A DNA stretch of 64,000 bases from Paenibacillus bouchesdurhonensis (GTDB taxonomy: Bacteria; Bacillota; Bacilli; Paenibacillales; Paenibacillaceae). The stretch is taken from NCBI RefSeq assembly GCF_900155685.1, contig NZ_LT732547.1:145648-209647 (forward strand). Direction: 5' to 3'. Below are positions 54,701 through 62,300 of the stretch, one piece after another (the first letter of the stretch is position 1; each line of letters opens with the position of its first letter). A program made the position numbers and the translations under genes. The notes under the pieces were generated by a model. The model saw only the letters and a list, made by a program, of their open reading frames with translations, searched no databases and was not told the DNA's origin.

Positions 54701-57700
54701 TGTATGGAAGTGTTTGAGGAAATTCCTTCTGCTCCAGAGCAGGATACTTATCCGGTTTCTTCTGCGCAAGAAAGGCTGTATCTGGTCGAGCAGTTCGAGG
54801 ATGCGAAGACGAGCTACAATATGCCGATGATTCTTCAGCTTACCGGCTTGCTCGATCGAGACCGCCTTGAATATGCCCTGCAGGGCCTGCTCCTGAAACA
54901 TGAATCGCTCCGAACATCCTTCATCATGATCGAGGATGAGCTGAGGCAGCGCATTCATCCGATGGAGGAGCTGGATTGGCAATTGGAGCAAGGCCCGAAT
55001 TTGTCGGGAGGGAATTTACCCGAAATGGGCAGGAATGCTTTCATGGAGTATGCAGGGAACTGGATTCGTCCTTTTGATTTAAGCCAGGCTCCTTTGTTCA
55101 GAGCGGTTCTTTGCTCCATAACGGAGTCCGAGCATTATTTGCTGCTGGACATGCATCATATGGTGTCGGACGGGGTAAGCACAGGGATTCTATACGAGGA
55201 TATTACCGCACTGTATCAAGGTATGCCGCTGAAGCCGGCCGCGGTTCATTTCAAGGATTATGCGTATTGGCAGCAAGAGGAGCGCCAGAAGCCGCGCTAT
55301 CGTGAAAGCGAGCAGTACTGGCTGAATCAATTCAAGACGGAGCCTCCGGTGTTGGATGTGCTGACTGGTGGAACGCGTCCCTTACAGCGCAGCTTCGAGG
55401 GGGATACGTACTCTTTCGATTTGAAGCCCGAACTGAGCGCCAAGCTGCGACAGCTTGCAGCAAGTGCAGAGGCGACCTTGTATATGGTCTTGTTCGGCGC
55501 ATACAGCGTTATGCTTTCCAAGTATACGGGAGAAGAGGATATCGTCGTCGGAGCTCCGTATGCCGGAAGAAATCACGCCTCCATCTCTTCAGTGGCCGGA
55601 ATGTTCGTCAATACGCTGGCCATGCGCATCGCTCCACAAAGCGATTATAAGGTTCGGCAGTGGCTGGGCAAAGTTCGGGAGGAACTGCTGAACGCATACG
55701 AGCATGGAGACTTCCCGCTGCATGAGTTAATGGAGAAGCTGCGCATTCCGCGTGATCCGGGCCGCAATCCATTATTCGATACGATGTTTGTTGTTCAGGA
55801 TGTGAAGAGACGGGAAATACAGCTTCAGGAGCTGACCATCGCGCCCGTGGAATGGAGCGGAGGAACCGCCAAGTTTGATATGACCTGGGTCGTGGATGAA
55901 GGCGAGGATGCACTGCGTCTTACGATCGAGTATGGAACGGTGCTGTATTCGGAAGCGCAAATCCGGCAAATGGCAGAGCATTACGAGCACATTCTCTGGC
56001 AGATGGCCGACAACCCGGAAGCTGTATTACGGGAGATTGAACTAGCTACAGAGGAAGAAAAGCAGAAAATACTATACGAATTCAACGATACGGATGCCGA
56101 ATACCCGAAAGAGGCGACGATTCAACAGTTGTTTGAACGGCAAGCAGCCATTCGGCCTGAGCATCCCGCTATTCTGACAAGACACGCGGCAATCAGCTAT
56201 GGGGAATTGAACCGCCGGGCGGATCGTCTGGCCCGGTATATCGGGCAGGCAGGTATTCATCCAGGTGAACCGATTGGTCTTCTAGCTGATCGGTCTGTAG
56301 AAATGATTGCTGGAATCCTGGGGATATTGAAGGCCGGCGGGGCCTACGTACCGCTAGATCCGACGTACCCTGCGGAGAGGCTGCTGTTTATGCTCGGCGA
56401 CTGTCAGGCCCGGCTGGTCCTGACTGACGATCAGGCGGCTCTGACCGGGTTCGATGGAACCTTGATATCCCTGTCTGATTCCGTCATGGAAGAGGCAAAT
56501 GGACAGAGTGAAATGCGTTCTATTTCCTCGGGCACGCCAATGATCCATTCTGGCCCTGATGCGGAGAGCAGCGCGTATATCATGTACACCTCGGGATCGA
56601 CGGGCACGCCCAAGGGTGTCGTAACTACGCATCGCAATATAGTTAAGACCTCTGTTAACAATGGCTTTATCGAAATTACGCCGCAGGATCGAATGCTTCA
56701 GTTATCCAACTATGCGTTTGATGGCTCCACTTATGAGATATTTGGCGCATTGCTGAATGGCGCTGCGCTGGTTCTAATACCTCGGGATGATGTCCTGAAT
56801 GTGTCCGAGCTGGCTGGAACGATGAGGGATATGCGTATCACGACCGCTTTTATGACGTGTGTGCTGTTTAATGCGCTAGTGGATTACGATATGAGCTCTC
56901 TTCGCCACATTCGGCGGCTGTTTGTCGGCGGGGAGGTCGTGTCCAAATCACATGTGCTGAAAGCGTTGGACTATTTAGGCGAGCACCGCGTTGTCAGTGC
57001 TTATGGCCCAACGGAGACCACGGTTTATGCCACGACTTATCCTGTAGGCGAAGAGCTTCGCACTCGGGGAAGCGTCCCCATTGGCAGGCCGATCCATAAC
57101 ACGAAGGTTTATGTGGTTGACCGCCATGGCCATTTGGCGCCCATCGGCGTTCCGGGGGAGCTGTATATTGCCGGGGACGGGCTGGCGAAGCATTATTTGG
57201 GTCAGCCTGAGCTGACGGAGGAAAGGTTCCTTAAAGATCAGTTTTTGACGGATGGCCGGATGTATCGGACAGGGGATCTCGTCCGCTGGCTGCCGGACGG
57301 AAATTTGGAATTCCTGGCCAGAATTGATCAGCAGGTCAAAATACGCGGACACCGCATCGAATGCGGAGAGGTTGAAGCCAGACTTCTTCAGCATCCATCC
57401 GTTCGGGAGGTGGCCGTTATCCCTCGGCAGGATACCGGCAAGGGTACGTACCTGTGCGCTTATATTGTTCCGACGACGGCTTGCCGTCCGGAGGAATTGC
57501 GCAAGCACATGCAGGAAGCGCTCCCCGATTATATGGTGCCTGCTTACTTCGTCGAGTTGGCGGAGCTGCCGCTAACCTCGAACGGGAAGCTGAACCGCAG
57601 CGTCCTGCCGGAGCCGGATGTCAGCCAGGTTCAAGAAACGTACATGGCGCCGGAGACGGAGGATGAGCGTATTCTGGCGGAGGTCTGGTCCGACATGCTC

Positions 57701-59287
57701 GGGGTTGAGAAGGTCGGTATAAACGATAATTATTTTCTGCTTGGCGGGGATTCTATCAAGTCCATCCAAATTGTTTCAAGGCTTGCCCGATACAACCGTA
57801 AGCTGCAGGTTAAGCATTTCATGCTCTATCCGACGATTGCCGAATGCGCTCAATATATGGAGTACATCGAGGATAAGAGAACCTGTCAGGATCCGGTTGC
57901 GGGAGAACTGCCGCTGACGCCGATTCAACGCTGGTTTTTTGAACAATCGTTTACGGAACCGAATCATTGGAACCAGTCCATGATGCTGTACCGGGAGCAG
58001 GGCTGGAATCCGGAGCTTGTAGATAAGGTATTCCATCGTCTAGTGGCGCATCACGATGCGCTGCGAATGAGATTTGTTCGGGAGTCAGGCTCGGTACGGC
58101 AGATCAATGCCGGAATCGAAGGTTCTCATTTCTTGCTAGAGGTTTGCAAAGTGGGGAAAGACGAGACAGAGGCGGAAATTGAACGTCTTGCCAATATGCT
58201 GCAGGCCAAGATGAAGCTGGAGGAAGCGCTTGTCCGGCTTGGTCTGTATCAGACAGAGGACGGCGATCATCTGCTTATTACAATCCATCATCTGGTTGTA
58301 GACGGAGTATCCTGGCGGATCTTGCTGGAGGACTTCATGCATTTATATGATGCCATGCTGAACGATGAGCCGGCGTCTTTGCCGGAGAAGACGGATTCGT
58401 ACATGGAGTGGAGCCGCAAGCTTGTCGAGCCTGCTACCCTGGCTAAGCTTGCCGCCGAGAAGGATTACTGGCGGGATGTCGAGAAGCAGGCCGCGCAGCT
58501 AAGCTATGCGGGAAGAAGGCCTTGTGCGATTGCGGATAGCAGGACGGCGGGCTTCCAATTGGATGAAGCTATGACCCGGAAATTGCTGACCGAAGCGAAC
58601 CGGGCCTACCATACGGAGGTTACGGATCTACTGCTTACAGCACTGGCGCTGGCTTATGGGGAACGCAGCGATGAGGGCGTAGCCATACACCTTGAGGGAC
58701 ACGGCCGGGAGGAGTTTATGGAAGGTATGGATCTGACCCGAACCGTGGGCTGGTTCACTTCGATTTACCCCGTTGTACTCCCTGCTCCAGCTTCGGAGCT
58801 GGGAGAAACCGTACCTGTCATCAAGGAGTTGATTCGCAATATTCCAAATAAGGGGGCGGGGTATTCGATTCTAAAATATGCTGGTGCAACCTCGCAGGAT
58901 AATCCAATCCCGAGCGGATTCCAGCCTGAGGCCGTCTTTAACTATTTGGGGCAATTCGGGACGTCAGCCTCATCGGGAGGATTCGATCCGTCTCCTATGC
59001 CTATGGGAAGTCTCATTAATGAGCTTAATTCGATGACTCATTTACAGGAATGGAACTGCGTGGTCAGCGAAGGCAGGTTCCAGCTCACGTTCCGCTACGA
59101 TCCTTCAGCGATGGGAGATTCGGAAGCTATCCAGCTGCTTGAGAGCTATTCCCGGCATTTGCAGGCCTTGATCGAGCACTGTCTAGCCCAGGATACAGAG
59201 CAATTTACACCGAGTGATTTCAGCGACGATGATCTTACGTTCGAGGAGCTTGACGAAATATCGGATATGCTTCGCAAGCTTGAATGA
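45725..59287 (+). CDS. NRPS: C-lobe-A-T-C-A-T-C-A-T-C-A-T-E (modules 2-5)
   Basis: 4,520 residues. It begins with the C-terminal lobe of a condensation domain (1-272, SPLQTSYKDYVVEQ...), then four adenylation domains from about 275, 1326, 2398 and 3453, four carrier domains (Ser near 823, 1889, 2946, 4003; the last is the GGDS type that precedes E), three full C domains (from about 883, 1953, 3009; HHIVSDG or HHMVSDG) and a terminal epimerase (from about 4062, IHHLVVDGVSWRIL, EGHGRE, TVGWFTSIYPV). Specificity residues read DGYFFGGVF, DGYFFGGVF, DGYLIGAVI and DGYFFGAVY: aliphatic/hydrophobic substrates are likely. The tail SDFSDDDLTFEELDEISDML looks like a donor COM helix. GTG 45725 has a strong GGGGGAGG SD, but the split within the C domain is suspicious. 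Confidence 0.88.
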   Translation: MLSPLQTSYKDYVVEQLAMAQNRETAEYWRNELVDYRKYAFPDPPVLSQDDPPNSTVTPLPQALYNSLLLSAQQQQVSVKSLCLAAFIGTLYMYSYEEDILIGLVENGRPVHEDGGRVLGCFLNTVPMRTKFLPSMTWAELAADVNRKQIELKQHGRMSLVQILNALGEQSHRDNPLFDIAFNFIDFHIYESVDKGLFEFMPYSFERTNTVLDFSVSVTLGELSVKMVSSYDQDFTSQLLQMYIRTLHCMTRQPSERISPYFWMTEEEKAKLQSFNHTDADYPREATVVSLFEQAVRNYPRNTALVKGEEELTYSELDRKVNVLASRLLGSGVAAGEHIGLLADRSFEMIIGIMAILKAGCAYVPLDPEFPQERLRGILADCGANWLLAGEGLSVEGYEGTSLDLSGLCQDLSEAQAISLPEVQRKPADLAYIMYTSGSTSAPKGVAVTHGNIVKTVFNNGFMDISDSDRMLQLSNYAFDGSTYEIFGALLHGAVLVLIAKKDVLNASELARTLEEQRITSAFMTAALFNTIVDWDVHCLRHVRRMFFGGEAGSKKHVLKALDCLGEGRLANGYGPTETTVFASTYVVNDQLRKYNSVPIGRPIHNTRVYILNQQGERQPIGVPGELYIAGEGLASGYYGQPDLTGERYLPCPFEPGNRMYRTGDLARWLPDGNLEYLGRIDQQVKIRGNRIELGEIEGKLRSMETISEALVIAAQDDRGHSYLCAYVVPAGEKGTVSAWKKGLRESLPEYMVPSTFVSLESFPLTTNGKLDRRALPKPERVQTQKGYTAPANPMEELLCQLWEEVLDTEGIGVEEHFFEIGGHSLKAMLLAAKLQKQTGVRISLQEMFLRPTIREMALWLMDTEPAQAAKGNIVPAPVMETYPVSSIQKRIYIVQQFENAGTSYNMPMVLELNGQLDKERLRNAFYALIERHESLRTSFELVDGELMQRVHEMNEVNAAPIFSEKSFRDNAEPEWTEERLSDHARMFIRPFDLGKAPLVRADLLGISPERHILLLDMHHIVSDGTSIEIWVRELVQLYQDVSLPSLRIQYKDFAYQEQQRDDEAYAKGEQYWLSRFSGELPLLELETDQPRPPIRSFAGQRLVKELEVELAEEIQAAAASRQSTVFMIMMAAYHVLLAKYSGQHDIVVGTPFACRGTVQDEPIVGMFANTLALRSQPLSELTVSEYFQQVRELALTAFEHGAYPLHELIGRLSLPYDASRHPLFDTMFVLQEEGQSVYRLPGLSISSREFDQSAAKFDLTWVCTTSSEGVKIGVEYRVDLWKEDSIHRMLAHYVHLLRQMVEDPHLRIGELELATETELQQLEAWNATEAEYPRHASVADLFEEQVIRRGSSSAVMMDGESLTYLQLNEAANRVAWYLIEKGVQPGETVGMLMERSPEMIVAILGIIKAGGAYVPLDPGFPAERMAYMLDDSDARWLIASSGHAVPGFQGEVIPYEESNWAHLSGSNPGGSSEAGGSAQAEAVASRPGPDHPLYIMYTSGSTGTPKGVVTTHRNVVKTSINNGFIEVTPTDRMLQLSNYAFDGSTYEIFGALLNGATLVLIRREDVLNPAELGRILEQERITSAFMTAALFNTVVDWDVSCLKHVRKLFFGGEAASQKHVLKALDYLGAGRIANGYGPTETTVFAATYTVDEGLHERDSVPIGRPIHNTKLYVLNPDGLRLPAGIPGELYIGGDGLAREYLGQPELTLERFVDNPYAPGERLYRTGDRVKWHTDGSLEFLERIDHQVKIRGHRIELGEIEGCLRQLSGVRETAVTAGRDEQGHSYLCAYVVPAMENPDVDSDEAKKLVAYWKRELKRQLPDYMVPTAFTLLKELPLTSNGKLDRKSLPEPQQIRGKMYAPATNHYEERLIGIWEEVLGVSDVGIHDHFFELGGHSLKAMLLVGRIHQALSVKLPLQDVFRHPELKEMAACISRSDRSSYQSIPLAPKQESYPVTEVLKQIYYTRESDPADVSYNMPMLFEIAGILDTDRLTAAIHQLLARHEALRTSFHMEGTGLLQKNHDIGEVDWKLTFLIAEDAADNAENGEGIAAALDQFMDQFVVPFDLAQAPLFRAGLLKLAADHHYLALDMHHIVSDGVSARVIYEELLQLYQGLPLRPVRLQFKDYSVWEQQRRDSAEYAEHEQFWLNQFEDYDGTAELPLDRPRPAMRNNQGQVYRFAIQPKLLQKLKGEASSRDTTLFMLLLSAYGILLSKYTGEEAAIVGTPTAGRGHADVEETVGMFVNTLAFRLKPEMELQVCEYLTRVKHELLQAYQHGAYSLSELVDKLNIPYESGRNPLFDTMFVLQDMDLETKELQDLTVTPLLWQNRQAKFDMTWAWQERGGQLSCEIEYRPDLWEESTIQRMARHYEWLLEQMMNDFEVRIHHLELITPEEREQIAAWNSTYAEYPRFATVTSCIEEAAADRPDQTAVEMGEYYLTYRELNERADRMAAYLRSHGVEAGEFVGLMTQPQPDMIVAILAILKAGAAYVPLDPTFPEERLAYMLRASHARWLVAEEGSQHIEFGGTRIGLKEAYSQAETGVMPVSVSSAADQPLYLMFTSGSTGTPKGVVITHRNVVKTCMNNGYAEITAEDRMLQLSNYAFDGSTYEIFSALLNGATLVLVSREQRLDAAELAGTITGKRISAMLATTALFNTLVDYDVRCLQGVRKLIFGGEAASFKHAVKALEHAGEHRIINAYGPTETTVIAATYSLTDDVKKRGRIPIGKPIHNTRCYVVSDWGQLQPIGLPGELWIAGDGLAQGYLGQDELTSEKFIVCPELQEERLYRTGDLVRWLPDGNLEYVGRMDHQVKIRGNRVELGEVEGAILSLPSVKETVVTEFRDKQGHSMLVAYVVSDVPAEEQGSAHSVGASEWKQALKDRLPEYMIPSVFISLPDIPLTRNGKLDRKALPAPNIGDNHEYIPPGSETEAALAEVWQELLVIEQVGATDHFFELGGHSLKVMMLAAKVHERWGVKLAIPELFQNPVLCDMARLIDGSCMEVFEEIPSAPEQDTYPVSSAQERLYLVEQFEDAKTSYNMPMILQLTGLLDRDRLEYALQGLLLKHESLRTSFIMIEDELRQRIHPMEELDWQLEQGPNLSGGNLPEMGRNAFMEYAGNWIRPFDLSQAPLFRAVLCSITESEHYLLLDMHHMVSDGVSTGILYEDITALYQGMPLKPAAVHFKDYAYWQQEERQKPRYRESEQYWLNQFKTEPPVLDVLTGGTRPLQRSFEGDTYSFDLKPELSAKLRQLAASAEATLYMVLFGAYSVMLSKYTGEEDIVVGAPYAGRNHASISSVAGMFVNTLAMRIAPQSDYKVRQWLGKVREELLNAYEHGDFPLHELMEKLRIPRDPGRNPLFDTMFVVQDVKRREIQLQELTIAPVEWSGGTAKFDMTWVVDEGEDALRLTIEYGTVLYSEAQIRQMAEHYEHILWQMADNPEAVLREIELATEEEKQKILYEFNDTDAEYPKEATIQQLFERQAAIRPEHPAILTRHAAISYGELNRRADRLARYIGQAGIHPGEPIGLLADRSVEMIAGILGILKAGGAYVPLDPTYPAERLLFMLGDCQARLVLTDDQAALTGFDGTLISLSDSVMEEANGQSEMRSISSGTPMIHSGPDAESSAYIMYTSGSTGTPKGVVTTHRNIVKTSVNNGFIEITPQDRMLQLSNYAFDGSTYEIFGALLNGAALVLIPRDDVLNVSELAGTMRDMRITTAFMTCVLFNALVDYDMSSLRHIRRLFVGGEVVSKSHVLKALDYLGEHRVVSAYGPTETTVYATTYPVGEELRTRGSVPIGRPIHNTKVYVVDRHGHLAPIGVPGELYIAGDGLAKHYLGQPELTEERFLKDQFLTDGRMYRTGDLVRWLPDGNLEFLARIDQQVKIRGHRIECGEVEARLLQHPSVREVAVIPRQDTGKGTYLCAYIVPTTACRPEELRKHMQEALPDYMVPAYFVELAELPLTSNGKLNRSVLPEPDVSQVQETYMAPETEDERILAEVWSDMLGVEKVGINDNYFLLGGDSIKSIQIVSRLARYNRKLQVKHFMLYPTIAECAQYMEYIEDKRTCQDPVAGELPLTPIQRWFFEQSFTEPNHWNQSMMLYREQGWNPELVDKVFHRLVAHHDALRMRFVRESGSVRQINAGIEGSHFLLEVCKVGKDETEAEIERLANMLQAKMKLEEALVRLGLYQTEDGDHLLITIHHLVVDGVSWRILLEDFMHLYDAMLNDEPASLPEKTDSYMEWSRKLVEPATLAKLAAEKDYWRDVEKQAAQLSYAGRRPCAIADSRTAGFQLDEAMTRKLLTEANRAYHTEVTDLLLTALALAYGERSDEGVAIHLEGHGREEFMEGMDLTRTVGWFTSIYPVVLPAPASELGETVPVIKELIRNIPNKGAGYSILKYAGATSQDNPIPSGFQPEAVFNYLGQFGTSASSGGFDPSPMPMGSLINELNSMTHLQEWNCVVSEGRFQLTFRYDPSAMGDSEAIQLLESYSRHLQALIEHCLAQDTEQFTPSDFSDDDLTFEELDEISDMLRKLE

Positions 59288-59309
59288 TAGAGCGAAGGAA
59301 GCGTAACAC

Positions 59310-59339
59310 GGAAGCACCCAGTTAGGGTAGGGTGCTTCC
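59310..59339 (+). other. Intercistronic hairpin between NRPS genes
   Basis: GGAAGCACCC and GGGTGCTTCC pair around a 10-nt loop; outer AGCGAA/TTCGCT extends the stem. No T run follows, so it is more likely an mRNA-stability or ribosome-spacing element than a terminator. It lies in the 106-bp gap before the next NRPS gene. Confidence 0.6.
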
Positions 59340-59393
59340 CGCGTTTCGCTTGCAGCAACGCTCATACCGACGAAGAAAAGGATGTGATGGACC

Positions 59394-62300
59394 ATGAAAA
59401 ACTGGGAAATTAAAGACATCTACCCGTTGTCGCCCATGCAGGAAGCGCTGTTGTTTCACTCTCTTTATGAGCAAGGGGACGTCTATTTTGAACAGATGAT
59501 TTTCTCTATTGAAGGGAAACTCGATATCGGGGCCTTGGAGCGCAGTCTGAATCAGGTTATTTCCAGATACGATATTTTAAGGACAATCTTTATTTACGAC
59601 AAGATAAACAAGCCCAGGCAGGTCGTTTTAAAGGAAAGGACGCTAAAGATTGATGAAGCGGATATTTCCGACTGCAGCACGGATGAGCAGAATCGGCGCA
59701 TCCAGGAATTTGCGGAGGCGGATCGCAGGCGTTCTTTCGATCTATCCAAGGATTTGCTTCTTCGGCTTACGGTGATCCGCCGAGGGGAAGAGAGCTACGA
59801 GCTGATGTGGAGCAACCACCATATTCTAATCGATGGCTGGTGCCTGGGGATTGTGCTTCAGGAATGGTTCTCTTTATATCAGCAGGAGACTGCGGGCCTG
59901 CCGGCTAAACTGGGCAAGGTGGTGCCGTACAAGAGATATATCAAGTGGCTGGAGTCGCAGGATCAGAACGCTGCCAGACAATATTGGCGGAGCTATTTAA
60001 GCGGGTATGGAGATTTGGCCAGTATATCGGGGCCGAACGGAGAGAAGCCGCAGGAAGAACCCGTCGTTCGGGATGAGGTATTCACTCTGGATGCCGACCT
60101 GACCCAGCAGCTCGTACAATTATCAAGAAAATACCAAGTGACGATGAGCAGTCTTATTCAGGCTATTTGGGGAGTCATTCTGCAGTATTACTGCAATACG
60201 GAGGACGTCGTGTTCGGCTCCATCGTATCCGGCAGATCGCCTTCCATAGCGGATGTAGATAAAATTGTCGGCTTGTTTATCAATGCCGTTCCGGTACGAG
60301 TCCAGTCCGGCAAGAATATGGCGTTTAGCGAGCTGGCTGCAGCCGTCCATCACAGTGCGGCTCTTTCGGAGGAGCACAGCTTCCTGTCACTCGCCGAGGT
60401 ACAGGCGGAGGGGGGAGGCGCAGCTTTATTCGACCATCTGGTCGTCTACGAGAATTATCCTTCCAGTACGAGTATGTTCGATACGGAGGCATCGGGGCTT
60501 GATTTCCGCATCAAAGCTATTGAGGTCTTCGAGCATACGAACTATGATCTCAACATTTCTGTTGGTCCCGGCGAAGAGATGCTGATTAAGATAAATTACA
60601 ACGAAAGGGTATATCCTGCCGAATTCATTCAGCGGCTGTACGGCCACTGGGTAGAGGTGTGCTGCCAAGTAACCGCTAATCCGAATGTGAAGATTTCACA
60701 GCTGCATCCCATGACCCGCGAGGAGCGGGAGCTGCTGGCCAGCTTTAATGAAACCTTCGTACCCTATCCTCGCGACAAGACACTGATCGAGCTGTTTATG
60801 GAACAGGTGCGCCGTCAACCGGAGCAGCCTGCCGTCATCTTCGGAGAGGAGCAATGGACGTATGCAGAGCTGAACGATCGGGTCAGCCAGTGGGCTGGAG
60901 GGCTGCGCAGGCAAGGTGTGGAGCGGGGGGATGTCGTCGGATTGCTGGCGGATCGCTCGGTAGAAATGATTATTGGCATTCTAGCAATACTAAGGGCCGG
61001 AGCGGCATATATTCCACTCGATCCGACGTTTCCTGCAGACCGGATGGCGTTTATGCTCCGGGATAGCGGTGCGCGGTTTCTATTGAAATTAACGAATGCC
61101 ACCGGCTGGAGCTTGCCTGAATTCGAGGGTCTTGTAATATCCCCCGGGGATTGGACAGCGCCGTTCCCTGCAGACGAATCGCTGACCGGGCATGGCGCGG
61201 ATAGTCCGGCATATATGATGTACACCTCCGGTTCAACGGGAACGCCTAAGGGCGTGGTCGTTACACATCGGAATATTGTCAAAACCGTGCTGAACAATGG
61301 CTATGTGGAACTGGACAGCCGCGACCGGATATTGCAAATTTCCAATTATGCTTTTGATGGTGCTGTTTTCGATATTTTCGGCGCATTATTGAATGGTGCG
61401 GCGCTAGTCCTGCTATCCAAGGAAGCCCTGCTGGATGCATCATCGCTGGCCGCCTCCTTTGACCGGCATGAAATCACGGTGGCCTTTATGACCACGGCTT
61501 TATTTAATACGCTTGTCGATCTGGATCCGGACTGTCTCCGCGGGCTGCGTCATGTATTGTTCGGCGGGGAGCGCGTATCGGTCAGACATGTGAATAAGGC
61601 GCTTCGGGTGCTGGGGGAAGGACGTCTGCTTCACATGTACGGCCCTACCGAGACCACGGTGTTTGCGACTTGCTCCCCGGTTCGGGAGGGCGAAGTTATA
61701 CCGATTGGCCGTCCGATTCACAATACGACTGCCTACGTACTGGATATTTGGCAGCGGCTAATGCCGGCCGGTGTTCCAGGCGAGCTGTATATCGGTGGAG
61801 AAGGTCTGTCTGCAGGCTATCTGGGTCGCTCTGATCTTACGACAGAGTGCTTCGTTGATAATCCATTCCGGCCGGGAGAGAAAATGTACCGGACCGGTGA
61901 TCTAGTCAGACAGCTTCCGGATGGTCAGCTGGAGTTTCTGGATAGATTGGATCATCAGGTGAAGATTCGCGGTCATCGGATCGAGCTTGGAGAAATCGAG
62001 GAGAAGCTGAAAGGACTGCCCGACATCCAGGATGTCTTCGTAACGGCATTTCAGGAGGAAGGACAGTCAGCCTATTTATGCGCATATATCGTGACTGGTG
62101 GCAAACCGCTTTCTCTCGCGGATGAAGACGAGATGTTGGAGGAGCGGATATCCAGCTGGAAAAGAGAATTAAAGGCCAGTCTGCCCGAATATATGGTGCC
62201 AGCTGTCTTTGAGCTTCTCCCATCATTTCCGCTGACCTCCAATGGCAAAATTGACCGCAAGGCGCTGCCCAAACCGACGACGGGCTTACAGCGAAGCTAT

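Noticed and set aside
46540..58000. Long internal repeats in the NRPS region, considered as an assembly duplication
   Set aside because: They correspond to homologous C, A and T domains with clear divergence between copies, as expected of modular synthetases.
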